Position numbers and translations under genes: made by a program. From IMG/VR virus record IMGVR_UViG_3300005617_000117, positions 38,815 to 102,814 of that record: a stretch of 64,000 nucleotides of DNA, one strand, 5' to 3'. Below, in pieces: positions 9,335 to 18,766 of this stretch. Every line of letters begins with the position of its first letter. Position 1 is the first letter of the stretch. The notes under the pieces are model-generated. The model worked only from the letters and a program-made list of their open reading frames with translations, made no database searches and was not told the DNA's origin. The DNA is from a virus.

Positions 9335-10265
9335 AAATGCTAGTGCCTCTCGAATAGAAACGTTCAATACCTGTCTTTTCAAGTATTGGCTTACTTATCA
9401 CGAGAAAGCAAAATTAAAATCTAATTGGGGAGCGACGCACGGCAGTCTACTTCATGACATTTTAGAGAAGTTTGCTAATGGCACAGACAAAGATTGGATG
9501 GATCGTCTATACAAGGGGTATGGCGGAGTATTAATTACCGAAGACAAGTTTGGTGCCAAGATCACTATGGAGTCTCCATTAGCTTGGGCTAAACCAGATG
9601 ATTATGCCAATGTCCAACCAGAATGTGATGGATGCAAATACGCCAAAGATGGCCAGTGCTCTATCAGTTTGCAGAAGTTAGATGCCTTAAAAGGTTGTCC
9701 AAAGGATCTCTTCGATAATAGTATAAGAATCTTAGAGGACGTATTCCGTCGATATGACCCTCTATATTCTAATGCAGAAATGTTGGTTGGTACAGAATAT
9801 AAGATAGAGTTTATGATTCCCGAGACGGAAACTCCACTCATTTGCATATTAGACCTCGTTATAAACCGAGGTAATGGTGTCTTAGAGGTCATCGATTATA
9901 AGTTTGGCAAACACACCAAAGACTTTGATGAGCTAAGCACGGATGTACAAGCAAGAATATGTTCCTACGCTGCCCGCAAAGAATTTATAGAAGACATAAA
10001 TAAAAAGGGGCATAAGTTCACGAATGTATTCTTGACTTTTGATTATTTCTCGAAGGCACCATCGACTGTTGCCTTTACTGCGATTCAGGACAGTGCCACA
10101 GAAAAGTCTCTTATTCTTACTGTGAAGAAAATTAAGAATACGGACGAAGTAACCAGAGTATGTGGCAGCAAAGACCCGAGCACTCAATGGAAGTGTAAAG
10201 CCATGTGCGATCCAGTTGTTTGTAACAAACTATGGAAGGGAAACTTTAAGCTTGAATCTAATTGA
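9324..10265 (+). CDS. Cas4/RecB-like PD-(D/E)XK nuclease with probable Fe-S cluster
   Basis: 313 residues. Motifs of the PDDEXK_1 family: Cys17 in FNTC, H44 in GSLLHDILE, an acidic strand ICILDLVI, and EVIDYKFGK (about 188-196) with the catalytic D-Y-K. A C-terminal cluster KCKAMCDPVVC (about 289-300) together with Cys17 matches the four-Cys iron-sulphur site of Cas4/AddB nucleases. An extra CDGCKYAKDGQC motif lies near residues 96-107. Likely an exonuclease used in end processing for recombination. ATG 9324 overlaps the primase end. Confidence 0.82.
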   Translation: MLIKNASASRIETFNTCLFKYWLTYHEKAKLKSNWGATHGSLLHDILEKFANGTDKDWMDRLYKGYGGVLITEDKFGAKITMESPLAWAKPDDYANVQPECDGCKYAKDGQCSISLQKLDALKGCPKDLFDNSIRILEDVFRRYDPLYSNAEMLVGTEYKIEFMIPETETPLICILDLVINRGNGVLEVIDYKFGKHTKDFDELSTDVQARICSYAARKEFIEDINKKGHKFTNVFLTFDYFSKAPSTVAFTAIQDSATEKSLILTVKKIKNTDEVTRVCGSKDPSTQWKCKAMCDPVVCNKLWKGNFKLESN

Positions 10266-10818
10266 ACACGGCATTAGTCTTAAAAAACGCCGAATATTCC
10301 TTTCGGGGGAATTGGAAGCTGATAATGCGGATACTGTGATGCGAGCACTGATCCGTATGGCAGACATTAGTGCCGACCCAATCGATCTTATAGTGAATTC
10401 TCCAGGCGGAGAACTATACGACGCTTTCGCTATTTATGACATAATGAAGACGGTTCCGAACATTATTAGAACTCTTGCGATTGGTCAATGTCAATCGGCT
10501 GTCCCACTTCTAGTGGCGGCGGGCAGCCCCGGCTTCAGATATAGTTTTCCCAATTGCCATTTTATGGTGCATGACATTTGGATTGAAGGGGCACCGGATG
10601 CAACGGTAGAAGCTGCCGCAAAAGAGTTACGTCATACTAAACAGCTAAGAACAAAGTATTTAGAATTAATGACCGCGAATACCAAGATTGGTATGGTAGA
10701 GTGGAAGAAAATCTGTAGAAAGCCCGGGGACATGTTCTTTGGGCCGAACGAGGCATTGAAGTACGGCATTATTGACAACATAGCAACGAAGGACGTATGG
10801 AATGGCATTAAAACTTAA
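10252..10818 (+). CDS. clpP: ClpP-like serine protease
   Basis: The ClpP fold starts at residue 1 if TTG 10252 is used; it has GGAAGGG 11 bases upstream and gives 188 residues, the usual ClpP size. The frame extends upstream to ATG 10162, but that stretch lies inside the nuclease gene and resembles nothing. Catalytic triad by alignment: Ser82 (GQCQSA), His107 (FMVHD) and an Asp in GDMFFGPNEA; substrate-groove NSPGGELYDAF at 49-59. No Clp ATPase is visible nearby, so it may use host ClpX/A or act on virion proteins as a phage prohead-type protease. Overlaps neighbours on both sides. Confidence 0.9.
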   Translation: MNLIEHGISLKKRRIFLSGELEADNADTVMRALIRMADISADPIDLIVNSPGGELYDAFAIYDIMKTVPNIIRTLAIGQCQSAVPLLVAAGSPGFRYSFPNCHFMVHDIWIEGAPDATVEAAAKELRHTKQLRTKYLELMTANTKIGMVEWKKICRKPGDMFFGPNEALKYGIIDNIATKDVWNGIKT

Positions 10819-11425
10819 GATATTCGCTTGCGATAACGATCACAAGATTCTTTCGAGCAGTAAGAACGAAAGCCGTTTCGACAAGGGCAAAATAGTCTGT
10901 GGCACTTGTGGTAAACGCATGTCCGCATTTAAGTCTGCATCTTGGAGTGCTTCTAAGCATTTTCTTTGCGAGCACGGCCACGTTATTACGATCACTCCAT
11001 TTAATAACGGCAATTGCAACCTCTCGTGGGGAGGCAGACAGGGCGAATATACAAATGTTGACAAGACGCCAGAAGAATTTACAGCCCTTTTGAATGAGAA
11101 AAAAGTATTGTGTCCGGTCGGATCTTGCGGATCTAATCTTACATCTTTAGAGGGGAATCATCTAGAAGTTCCCAAGCTATTAGTTGCCAAGACTAGAACA
11201 AGGGTTGGCGACCTATGGGATAGACAAGGATGCCCACGCCCGGTCGCGGGGAGCTACGATAAGAATTATAATTTCCGTGAATCTGAATTTACTCAGCGGA
11301 ATAAAGAGCGAGTTAAGAAGTTAAAAACAAAGCGAAATACCAAGCCTGTTGGAGAAATAATAACGAAGGCCACAGAGAAAAACTACAAGAGCGGCGAAAA
11401 AGCTCCAACAAAAGAAGACCTATGA
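10802..11425 (+). CDS. hypothetical protein with Cys/His zinc-ribbon motifs, 207 aa
   Basis: 207 residues. Paired metal ligands CGTCGKRM (about 33-40), a Cys-His cluster FLCEHGH (about 54-60) and CPVGSC (about 103-108) suggest one or two zinc ribbons; the tail after residue 150 is strongly basic with Lys/Arg runs, consistent with nucleic-acid binding. Not recognised as a known family. ATG 10802 has GGACG upstream and overlaps clpP by 17 bases; its stop overlaps the polymerase start (ATGA). Position suggests a polymerase accessory or DNA-binding function. Confidence 0.6.
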   Translation: MALKLKIFACDNDHKILSSSKNESRFDKGKIVCGTCGKRMSAFKSASWSASKHFLCEHGHVITITPFNNGNCNLSWGGRQGEYTNVDKTPEEFTALLNEKKVLCPVGSCGSNLTSLEGNHLEVPKLLVAKTRTRVGDLWDRQGCPRPVAGSYDKNYNFRESEFTQRNKERVKKLKTKRNTKPVGEIITKATEKNYKSGEKAPTKEDL

Positions 11426-14400
11426 AATCATTTACACACTTACATCTACATTCTAGAGCGTCTTTCTTGGACGCATCTTGCTCACCAGAAGCCATTGCCA
11501 AGGCGGCAAAAGACGCCGGGATGGCTTCTATTGCTATTACTGACCACAATAACCTATTCAATGCAATTCCTTTTTACAAGGCTTGTCAGAAGCAAGGAAT
11601 AAAGCCTATTCTTGGTATTGAATTAAACGTCGTTGAAGATTGTGCCGAGAGTATCCAGCTAAAGACCAAAGATGTATATCATGTAGTTTTGCTGGCAGAA
11701 AATAACGTTGGCTGGAATAATATCATTAAGATGGTAAATCTTGCTAACGACGAGAAGCATTTTTATTATTCACCACGCATTGATTTTAAGATTCTAGAAA
11801 GTCATAAAGACGGCGTTATTCTACTGACATCTTGTCATAGTGGTATTCTGGCAAAAAATATCGTCTTTAATGACGATGGAGAAGTAAGCAATACATTCAA
11901 GGCAGAAGCAATCACAAGAAAGCTTCTTAGTATTTTTGACAGAGATCACTTCTATATTGAAGTACAAGACCTCAAGGAATCAAAATATCTAAAGATTAAC
12001 GAGGCACTTCGTAAAGTTGGTATGAAATACGGTATTAAAACCGTCGCCACGAATGATGTTCATTACGTTGAATCTAAAGATGCCGAAGCCCATAAAGCCC
12101 TGCGTAAGATGGCAGAGTTTCAGTACAATAGAATGAGCGGCAGTTCTTTTGAGACGGACGAATATTATCTCAAAACGCGAACGGAAATGGATGGCCTTAC
12201 GTTCTCAGAAGAAGAGAAAGACTTAACCAATGATATTGCCAATAGATGCAATGTCACAATTAACTTTGCCGAAAAAAGGCTACCATCTTACGGCTTCTTA
12301 CCAGAAGGTAAGACTGCCATGCAAACTTTACGAGAGACAGTTAAAACAGCTACACACGATTGGGCTCCAGATTATCAGGCAAGGCTCGAAAGAGAGCTTA
12401 AGGACATTGAGACGCTCGGCTTTGCCGATTATTTCTTAATTGTTGCCGACGTAGTGAATTGGGCGAAAACTCAAAATATGCTTGTTGGTCCTGGACGTGG
12501 CTCGGCTGGCGGCAGTCTTGTAAGTTATGCACTAGGCGTTACGAATATTAATCCTATGAAATATGGGCTCATTTGGGAGCGATTCCTTAACGTTGGTCGC
12601 AAGAGTCTACCAGATATTGATACAGACTTCCCTCGTTCTCAGCGGGCCGCAGTGATCGATTATATTAAAGCTAGATTCGGTCACGAAAAGGTAACACAGT
12701 TGGCAACCTTCAATAAATTGGCTGCCCGTGCCGTACTTAAAGAAGTCTTTAAGATTTATGGTATGCCGTTCGATGAGGCCAACATTATTACATCGCTTTT
12801 GCCTCTTAAAAATGACGAGCACTCACAGATTACGCTCGATGAAGCGATTACAATGGTGCCAGAATTAAAAGCATATGAGGACAAGTACAAGGCTTGGTTT
12901 TCCGTTGCAAGGGCTCTAGAGGGCTGCTACAAGTCCCTTGGCACGCACGCCGCCGCCGTCGTAATCTCCAACAAGAACTTCTCTGAGGGCGAATATCCGC
13001 TATGCCGCTCCTCGGACGATAAGTCATTAATTTTCGCCTGGGACATGCAGGCCGTAGATGATCTTGGTCTACTTAAGTTGGACGTACTAGGCTTATCCAC
13101 CCTTGATATTATTCAGGATACTTTGGATATTGCAAACAAACGTCACAATCTAAATATAACTCTTGATACCATTCCCCTCGATGATGAAAAGACGTTTACT
13201 CTCTTGGCCGAAGGCAAGACGGTTGGAGTATTCCAGCTAGAAAAGCAACTAGGTAGAACTTGGAGCAAGCAACTTGCACCAAAATCAATCGAAGAGATTT
13301 CGGACTTAGTTTCGCTCATTCGCCCTGGGCCGATGGAATCAAAGATGCATGAAATGTATAGGGACGTAAAGGCTGGCGAACGAATGCCAGATTACGTGCA
13401 TCATTCCCTAAAACCAATTTTGGACCCGACTTACGGTGCTCTACTTTATCAGGAACAGGTAATTGAGATTTGTAAAGTCTTAGCCGGTATGTCTCTGATC
13501 GACGCCGACTTAGTAAGAAAGGCGATGGGTAAAAAGAAGCCCGAAGAAATGCGTAAGTGGCAGAAGACGTTCGTAGATGGCTGTGTAAAGAATAGCATTC
13601 CAGAGGATGCCGCCGAACAGATTTGGTCTTATATCGACAAATTCTCTGGATACGGCTTTAACAAGTCGCACGGAATCGGCTATGCCCTACTGGCTTATTA
13701 CACGGCTTATTTAAAGGCCAACTACACGGTTGAATTTGTTTGTGCCAACCTTAAGAATAGCGAAGGGGCCCAAGACACTCTTGAAGACATTAATCAATTC
13801 GTTCACGACAGCAAGCTCTTTAACATTGAGATAACGCCGCCTCGTATCGAGCAGGGCAATTCGGATTTCGAGATTACTAGTGATAATAAGATTGCCTTTG
13901 GTCTATCCTTCTTAAAGGGGGCTGGCGAAAAAGGCATTGATAATGCCCGTCGAGCTTATGCAGCTATGCCTAAATCCGACATTCACAATTTCATATTTCA
14001 GGCTTACGAGACAAGCGTGAATCGCAGAGTCATGGAATCTCTTATTTATAGCGGGGCTCTTGATTCGTTTGGCATGTCTAGAAGTCAAGCCTACGCTCAC
14101 TTCAATCTATATGAATCCCTAACCCCCGCTGAAAGAAAGATTATTACAGACCATCCAGAATATGCGTGGGTCAATGTTGTGAAGGCCCTGGCGGATGATG
14201 TGCGTTCAGTTGCCATGAAAGAACAGTGGCAAGTTAAAATTCCCAACGTTAGACGCCGAGCGACATTACGCGAACTACTAAAAGAGTATGATGCGAGCGA
14301 CACATTCGACGGCTTCGTATCTAAGATTGGTTGGGAAAAGACGTATCTTGGTATTGCTCTCAGCGGAGACGAAACAAGTTTATTTGTGTCCAAGAATAAA

Positions 14401-14676
14401 TGCAGCGATATCATAAACTTTGGTGGAGAGGATATGCCCATCGAAGTTATTGTGAGAATTGAGAATATTAAAAAGGTATTAACAAAGACAAAGCAAGAAG
14501 AAATGGCGTTCTTAACAGTTACAGATAATACAGCTAAATTAGATAACTTTGTTGTGTTCCCGCGAGCCTGGAACTATATTAAGAATGCCATATTAATTGG
14601 TAATATTGCTAGAATTAAAGGCAAAATAGATAAGCGGGGATCTGTTCTAGTGGATAGGTTGGAGCGTGTAAGATGA
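11422..14676 (+). CDS. dnaE: DNA polymerase III alpha subunit (DnaE-type)
   Basis: 1084 residues, slightly shorter than bacterial DnaE. The N-terminal PHP domain keeps its metal-binding set: HLHLH (6-10), ITDH (39-42), SCHSG (about 137) and NDVHY (about 211). The palm follows with GPGRGSAGGS (about 356-365) and PDIDTDF (about 397-403), and KLDVLGL near 551 supplies the third catalytic Asp. The C-terminal part has helix-hairpin-helix and OB-fold strands (about 980-1080). No beta clamp or clamp loader is seen nearby. An intact PHP suggests intrinsic proofreading; a separate DEDDh exonuclease is encoded at 59320. ATGA overlap with the gene before. Confidence 0.97.
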   Translation: MKSFTHLHLHSRASFLDASCSPEAIAKAAKDAGMASIAITDHNNLFNAIPFYKACQKQGIKPILGIELNVVEDCAESIQLKTKDVYHVVLLAENNVGWNNIIKMVNLANDEKHFYYSPRIDFKILESHKDGVILLTSCHSGILAKNIVFNDDGEVSNTFKAEAITRKLLSIFDRDHFYIEVQDLKESKYLKINEALRKVGMKYGIKTVATNDVHYVESKDAEAHKALRKMAEFQYNRMSGSSFETDEYYLKTRTEMDGLTFSEEEKDLTNDIANRCNVTINFAEKRLPSYGFLPEGKTAMQTLRETVKTATHDWAPDYQARLERELKDIETLGFADYFLIVADVVNWAKTQNMLVGPGRGSAGGSLVSYALGVTNINPMKYGLIWERFLNVGRKSLPDIDTDFPRSQRAAVIDYIKARFGHEKVTQLATFNKLAARAVLKEVFKIYGMPFDEANIITSLLPLKNDEHSQITLDEAITMVPELKAYEDKYKAWFSVARALEGCYKSLGTHAAAVVISNKNFSEGEYPLCRSSDDKSLIFAWDMQAVDDLGLLKLDVLGLSTLDIIQDTLDIANKRHNLNITLDTIPLDDEKTFTLLAEGKTVGVFQLEKQLGRTWSKQLAPKSIEEISDLVSLIRPGPMESKMHEMYRDVKAGERMPDYVHHSLKPILDPTYGALLYQEQVIEICKVLAGMSLIDADLVRKAMGKKKPEEMRKWQKTFVDGCVKNSIPEDAAEQIWSYIDKFSGYGFNKSHGIGYALLAYYTAYLKANYTVEFVCANLKNSEGAQDTLEDINQFVHDSKLFNIEITPPRIEQGNSDFEITSDNKIAFGLSFLKGAGEKGIDNARRAYAAMPKSDIHNFIFQAYETSVNRRVMESLIYSGALDSFGMSRSQAYAHFNLYESLTPAERKIITDHPEYAWVNVVKALADDVRSVAMKEQWQVKIPNVRRRATLRELLKEYDASDTFDGFVSKIGWEKTYLGIALSGDETSLFVSKNKCSDIINFGGEDMPIEVIVRIENIKKVLTKTKQEEMAFLTVTDNTAKLDNFVVFPRAWNYIKNAILIGNIARIKGKIDKRGSVLVDRLERVR

Positions 14677-14912
14677 CACAATACGAATATAAAATTGTCG
14701 AACTCGAATTACCAGAGGATCTAAGTGCTGCTGTTGCACACGCCTTCCTGGGCAATCCGTTAAATCCACAACAGCGTCAGAGTTTGAATACGTTTGTAGA
14801 AAAGAAATTAAACGAATTAGGTAAAAATGGCTGGCTACTGCATAATAGTGGATTAGCTACTATACCAACTTTACTGGTTTACAAAACCAAAGGAGCAAGA
14901 AATGTCAGATAA
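14673..14912 (+). CDS. DUF4177-like small protein, 79 aa
   Basis: 79 residues. The pattern YEYKIVEL near the start and KLNELGKNGWLL near residues 47-58 matches the DUF4177 fold common in phage and bacterial small proteins, where a long loop is followed by a helix and the GW strand. Function unknown. It overlaps dnaE by ATGA and the SSB gene by 11 bases, so it is co-translated with replication proteins. Confidence 0.6.
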   Translation: MTQYEYKIVELELPEDLSAAVAHAFLGNPLNPQQRQSLNTFVEKKLNELGKNGWLLHNSGLATIPTLLVYKTKGARNVR

Positions 14913-15315
14913 GATTGTACAAACCCTAACAGGTCGTATTTTTAAGGAGCCAACTACTACAGAGAAGGCTATTCGTGTAGAAGTTGTTTCTAATCTATAT
15001 GACCGTCAGCAGGACGGCTCTGCCGGATCTCACCCACTTTACACGACCATTATCCTAACTGGTGGTCTTATGAAGCTATGGGCCGGTCGCATGGGAGAAC
15101 TCGTCAAGGGTGCTCGCGTAAGCGTCACGGGCGATTGGAACTTCTCACTCTTCCAGAAGCGAGACAATACGCCGGGATTCTCGGGCTCACTTTTCCCGCT
15201 TATCTTTGAAGTCAATCCTCCACGTTCACAGTCAACGGGAACCACGGAAGCGGCCCCCGCTGCTGCTGCCGCTGCTACGACTCAGGGTCCGAAGGAAGAT
15301 GACCTACCTTTCTAA
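14902..15315 (+). CDS. ssb: single-stranded DNA-binding protein
   Basis: 137 residues. An OB-fold core (about 1-105) with strands such as GARVSVTGDW and LIFEV is followed by a disordered Ala/Thr/Pro linker and the acidic tip DDLPF, the hallmark C-terminal peptide through which bacterial SSB recruits replication and repair proteins. It would coat exposed single strands at the fork. AAAGGAGC precedes ATG 14902. The sigma-factor gene begins within its last codons. Confidence 0.88.
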   Translation: MSDKIVQTLTGRIFKEPTTTEKAIRVEVVSNLYDRQQDGSAGSHPLYTTIILTGGLMKLWAGRMGELVKGARVSVTGDWNFSLFQKRDNTPGFSGSLFPLIFEVNPPRSQSTGTTEAAPAAAAAATTQGPKEDDLPF

Positions 15316-15715
15316 TCTGATTCAGAACATAGCCAAAGATATTTGCCGCTGTAATCACTGTTCCGGTCTATTTGACGACCTCTGCCAAATAGGTGCATTG
15401 ACAGCAGATAAACTAGCACATAAATCTAGTCCGTATATTGCGATATCGGTTCGGCGTGCCATGTTAAAAGCGGTCCCTCAGAGACAGCCGGAGTCTCTTG
15501 GGGACCGTGATTATGCAGATACTCGCGGGATAGATTTAAGTCCCGAATTTTACATTAATGATTTAATAGCATCTGACCAAGAACGAAGTATTTTCATACA
15601 GCATTATTTATACAATGTTTCCGTCGATAAGATCGCGGAAGCCACCAAAATGTCTGTCAGTGCTATCTATAGAATACTATCTCGTTTAAGGAAGGATCTT
15701 GTTAATGCCATCTAA
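15299..15715 (+). CDS. small sigma-70 family (ECF-like) factor
   Basis: ATG 15299 follows GAAGGAAG and yields 138 residues; an upstream in-frame start lies inside ssb and encodes an Arg/Leu-rich segment with no similarity. The C-terminus (about 85-138) is a sigma region-4 helix-turn-helix: a DQERSIFIQHYL helix, then VDKIAEATKMSVSAIYRILSRLR. A shortened region-2-like helix (LCQIGALTADKL) precedes it. It probably directs host RNA polymerase to phage promoters; a pure DNA-binding regulator is the alternative. A second sigma-like gene is at 57077. Confidence 0.75.
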   Translation: MTYLSNLIQNIAKDICRCNHCSGLFDDLCQIGALTADKLAHKSSPYIAISVRRAMLKAVPQRQPESLGDRDYADTRGIDLSPEFYINDLIASDQERSIFIQHYLYNVSVDKIAEATKMSVSAIYRILSRLRKDLVNAI

Positions 15716-17510
15716 GACTAGAATTCTATTCGTCGGTGAAGCCTCCTGTCTATCTACCGGATTCTCGACATACTATAGAGAATTACTACCTCGTCTGGTC
15801 GCTACAGGAAAATACGAGATTGCAGAGTTGGGCAGTTATATTCGTCCCGACGATCCATTAGCAATTAACTTCGTTGCTGGTCGTTGGAAATTCTATGGCG
15901 TCATGCCCACTAACGATCAAGAAAATCACATCTACAGTCAGCCCTCTAGCAATCCCCGCGACAAAGGACAGAACATTAATCAGTTCGGGGCATGGAAATT
16001 TGACGCAGCCGTAGCGGATTTCAAGCCAGATATCGTTATCGATATTCGTGACAATTGGATGCTTACGTGGCAATTACGTTCTCCATTTAGAAAATGGATG
16101 AAATTGGTTTGGATGCCTACGGTTGACGCCGAACCACAGCACGAAGATTGGATTGCTGACTACGAACAGGCCGATATCATTCTTTCATACTCAGATTATG
16201 GCATTAACACGTTGATGCGTCAGAGCCAGAAAATGAAAGTATTTCCCCGTCCAATGCGGCCGGGTGTAGATATTGAAGGCTTCAAGCCAGAGGATCGAGA
16301 GATTATTCGAGCCAAGTATGGCATTAAGTCGGACATTCCTGTGATTGGCACAGTGATGCGAAATCAGTCTCGAAAGCTATATCCCGATCTACTAGACGCA
16401 TTTTCACGTATGAAGAAGAAGTACGCGGGAGAATCGGTAGTAGATAAATCAGTTCTTCTCTTGCATTCTTGCTGGCCAGACAATGCCTTTAGTTACGATT
16501 ACCCTCGCCATATCATGAGACTCCAGGGATATCCTTGGATGCAAAATCATTTCAAGGGCATTAAAAACTCTATCCTACAGACATTCATGTGCCATGACGA
16601 TGCGTGTAGAAAGAATCATATTGGTTATGCAATGGCAATTCACGGCCGACCAATTCAGCAAAATGTTGTGCCGATGCCATGTCCGCACTGCGGCAAGAAT
16701 AGTGCCACTTGCCCAACCACGGGCAAAGGTTTTAACCGCGAAGCCCTTTCAGAAGTTTATAACTTAATGGATCTGTATGTGCAGTGTTCGATTTGCGAGG
16801 GTGACGGAATGCCAATTCAAGAAGCTAAGGCTTGTGGCGTTCCGACTCTTGTAATGGATTACACGGCAATGCGTGAAAAGGGACGATTCCCGCAAGAATA
16901 TATGCATTTCGCAAAGCACAAAATTACGCCCGAAACTTATGGGGTTCATAAGGGCGGCGAAGTTATTAAGGTCCAGCGTTATTATTACGAACCAGAAACT
17001 TCTTGCATGAGGGCTTTACCCGACATTGATGATATGGCTACAAAGATGCGAGACATTTTGACGGATAAAGAAAGACACGCCAAGATGAAATTAGAAGCCC
17101 GTCAGTGCGTTGAAGAAGTATATGACTGGAATAAGCTATCGAAGCAATGGGAGTTCTTACTTGATAGTATCAAGCCCAAGGATCGTACGAATACTTGGGA
17201 TAGTCCAATCGTTGTCCATGAGAAAGTAAAGCCGCCAACACCGCCCGACAATTTAAGTGACGAAGCATATGTAGAATGGCTATATCTCAACATCATGAAA
17301 TATTCAGCAGTTGATACGGTCGGTGCTCAAATGTGGATGCATCACCTTAAGAGTGGCGTCACTCGTCAGCAACTTCTAGATCAGTTCGTTAAGCTTTCGT
17401 CTGACCAAGAAGGCGAAGATAATTCGCGTCAGAAGATTAGAGAACAAATTGCAATTGCCAAGGGCGAGACAGTAAAAACCTCCGACAAGCCAGCGATGGA
17501 GTTCGTATAA
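15705..17510 (+). CDS. glycosyltransferase (GT-B, group 1) with zinc-ribbon insertion
   Basis: 601 residues from ATG 15705, which has AAGGAAGGA nine bases upstream. The N-terminal fold begins RILFVGEASCLSTGFSTYYREL, a GT-B acceptor domain; the donor domain contains the C-terminal E-E motif in ICEGDGMPIQEAKACGVPT (about 365-383), typical of GT4. Between them, about 290-345, is a Cys-rich insert with CHDDAC and CPHCGKNSATC that looks like a zinc ribbon and is unusual for this family. It opens the glycan locus and overlaps the sigma gene by 11 bases. Donor and acceptor unknown. Confidence 0.85.
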   Translation: MPSKTRILFVGEASCLSTGFSTYYRELLPRLVATGKYEIAELGSYIRPDDPLAINFVAGRWKFYGVMPTNDQENHIYSQPSSNPRDKGQNINQFGAWKFDAAVADFKPDIVIDIRDNWMLTWQLRSPFRKWMKLVWMPTVDAEPQHEDWIADYEQADIILSYSDYGINTLMRQSQKMKVFPRPMRPGVDIEGFKPEDREIIRAKYGIKSDIPVIGTVMRNQSRKLYPDLLDAFSRMKKKYAGESVVDKSVLLLHSCWPDNAFSYDYPRHIMRLQGYPWMQNHFKGIKNSILQTFMCHDDACRKNHIGYAMAIHGRPIQQNVVPMPCPHCGKNSATCPTTGKGFNREALSEVYNLMDLYVQCSICEGDGMPIQEAKACGVPTLVMDYTAMREKGRFPQEYMHFAKHKITPETYGVHKGGEVIKVQRYYYEPETSCMRALPDIDDMATKMRDILTDKERHAKMKLEARQCVEEVYDWNKLSKQWEFLLDSIKPKDRTNTWDSPIVVHEKVKPPTPPDNLSDEAYVEWLYLNIMKYSAVDTVGAQMWMHHLKSGVTRQQLLDQFVKLSSDQEGEDNSRQKIREQIAIAKGETVKTSDKPAMEFV

Positions 17511-18766
17511 TGAAGATTTGCTTTACTGGTCCTCTATTAGACTTTTCTGGCTTTGCCACGGCCTCACGAAACTTTTTGCAAGCCATTGTATTGGCCTCAA
17601 AAGAAGCAAACGCAGAAGTTGTTGCTCGTGCTCTACGCTACGATATGCCAGACCCAGGAGCAGAATATAAACCAGATGCTTGGCTGCTAGACGCTTTAAA
17701 GGGGTCGTTGCAAGATGTAGACTTTTTAATTCAGGCGACTACATGTAATATTGAGGCGGTCCCGAAGCCTGGGATTCTAAATGCCCTTTATACTTTCTTT
17801 GAACTTGATAGAATTCCTCCAGCCTGGGCGGCAAAAGCAAACGAATTTGATCTTTTGATTGTGCCATGCCAATATAATGCCCACATGCTTATGCGATGTG
17901 GCGTTACAAAACCAATTTTTATTATTCAACCGCCCACTGACATTAGTAGATATGACACATTCTTAAAGCCGGTAGCAGATCCTATGTTGCCCGATTTGGC
18001 CAACAAAACAGTCTTCTATAATATTTGTCAACTTTCTGGCAAGAAAGGTATTGACGCTCTTCTAAGAGCATACTACGCGGCGTTTGCAGATATGCCCGAC
18101 GATGTTGTGCTAATCCTTAAAACATATATTAATATGGGCAATCGCCATAATGATTTAAATATGGTGAAGGATTTTATCAAACGAGTAAAGACCGCATGTC
18201 GCATTCCTTTAGAAAAATTACCGCCAGTGCTTCCAATAACGCAAATCATGAGCGACGATCAAATTCGCGGCATACATGCGAAATGTCACGCCTACGTAAA
18301 TTCTTCACGAGCAGAAGGCTTTTGTCTACCGGCGTTTGACGCACTAGGCTTCGGCAAAACGCTGATTACTAATGCGTTCGGTGGAATGGCAGAATACGCT
18401 AATGACAAGACGGCCCTAGTTTATGGCGGCTGTATATCAAACGTCTACGACGTTCCGCACGGCGACCAATTCTTGTATACTGGTCTAGCACGATGGTTTG
18501 AACCTTCCACCGCCCATATGTCCGATTTGATGAGATCATTTCATATGCTCCGTAAAGGTGCAGAAGCCAACCAACTGAATGACGAAAATAAAACTGCTTG
18601 GAATGGTATCTTAGAGAGGCAACGTAATGGTGTCGAACTAACACAGAAGTATTGTTTGCGGAAGAACGGGCCCGCTATTTTAGGACTTCTATTACAAGGC
18701 TATGCTTCTTGGAAACAGTTTGGTAAATTAGTAATGCCGAAGCAGGAGAATCAGCCCAATGAATAA
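17510..18766 (+). CDS. glycosyltransferase, GT4-like
   Basis: 418 residues, starting in a TAATG overlap with the previous gene. N-terminal GT-B domain with a Gly/Ser loop (GPLLDFSGFATASRNF); donor domain with NSSRAEGFCLPAFDALGFGKTLI (about 263-285), where the Glu pair binds the nucleotide-sugar in GT4 enzymes. Likely a retaining transferase acting on a surface or virion glycan. It overlaps the next gene by 8 bases, so it belongs to the same transcriptional unit as its neighbours. Confidence 0.85.
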   Translation: MKICFTGPLLDFSGFATASRNFLQAIVLASKEANAEVVARALRYDMPDPGAEYKPDAWLLDALKGSLQDVDFLIQATTCNIEAVPKPGILNALYTFFELDRIPPAWAAKANEFDLLIVPCQYNAHMLMRCGVTKPIFIIQPPTDISRYDTFLKPVADPMLPDLANKTVFYNICQLSGKKGIDALLRAYYAAFADMPDDVVLILKTYINMGNRHNDLNMVKDFIKRVKTACRIPLEKLPPVLPITQIMSDDQIRGIHAKCHAYVNSSRAEGFCLPAFDALGFGKTLITNAFGGMAEYANDKTALVYGGCISNVYDVPHGDQFLYTGLARWFEPSTAHMSDLMRSFHMLRKGAEANQLNDENKTAWNGILERQRNGVELTQKYCLRKNGPAILGLLLQGYASWKQFGKLVMPKQENQPNE

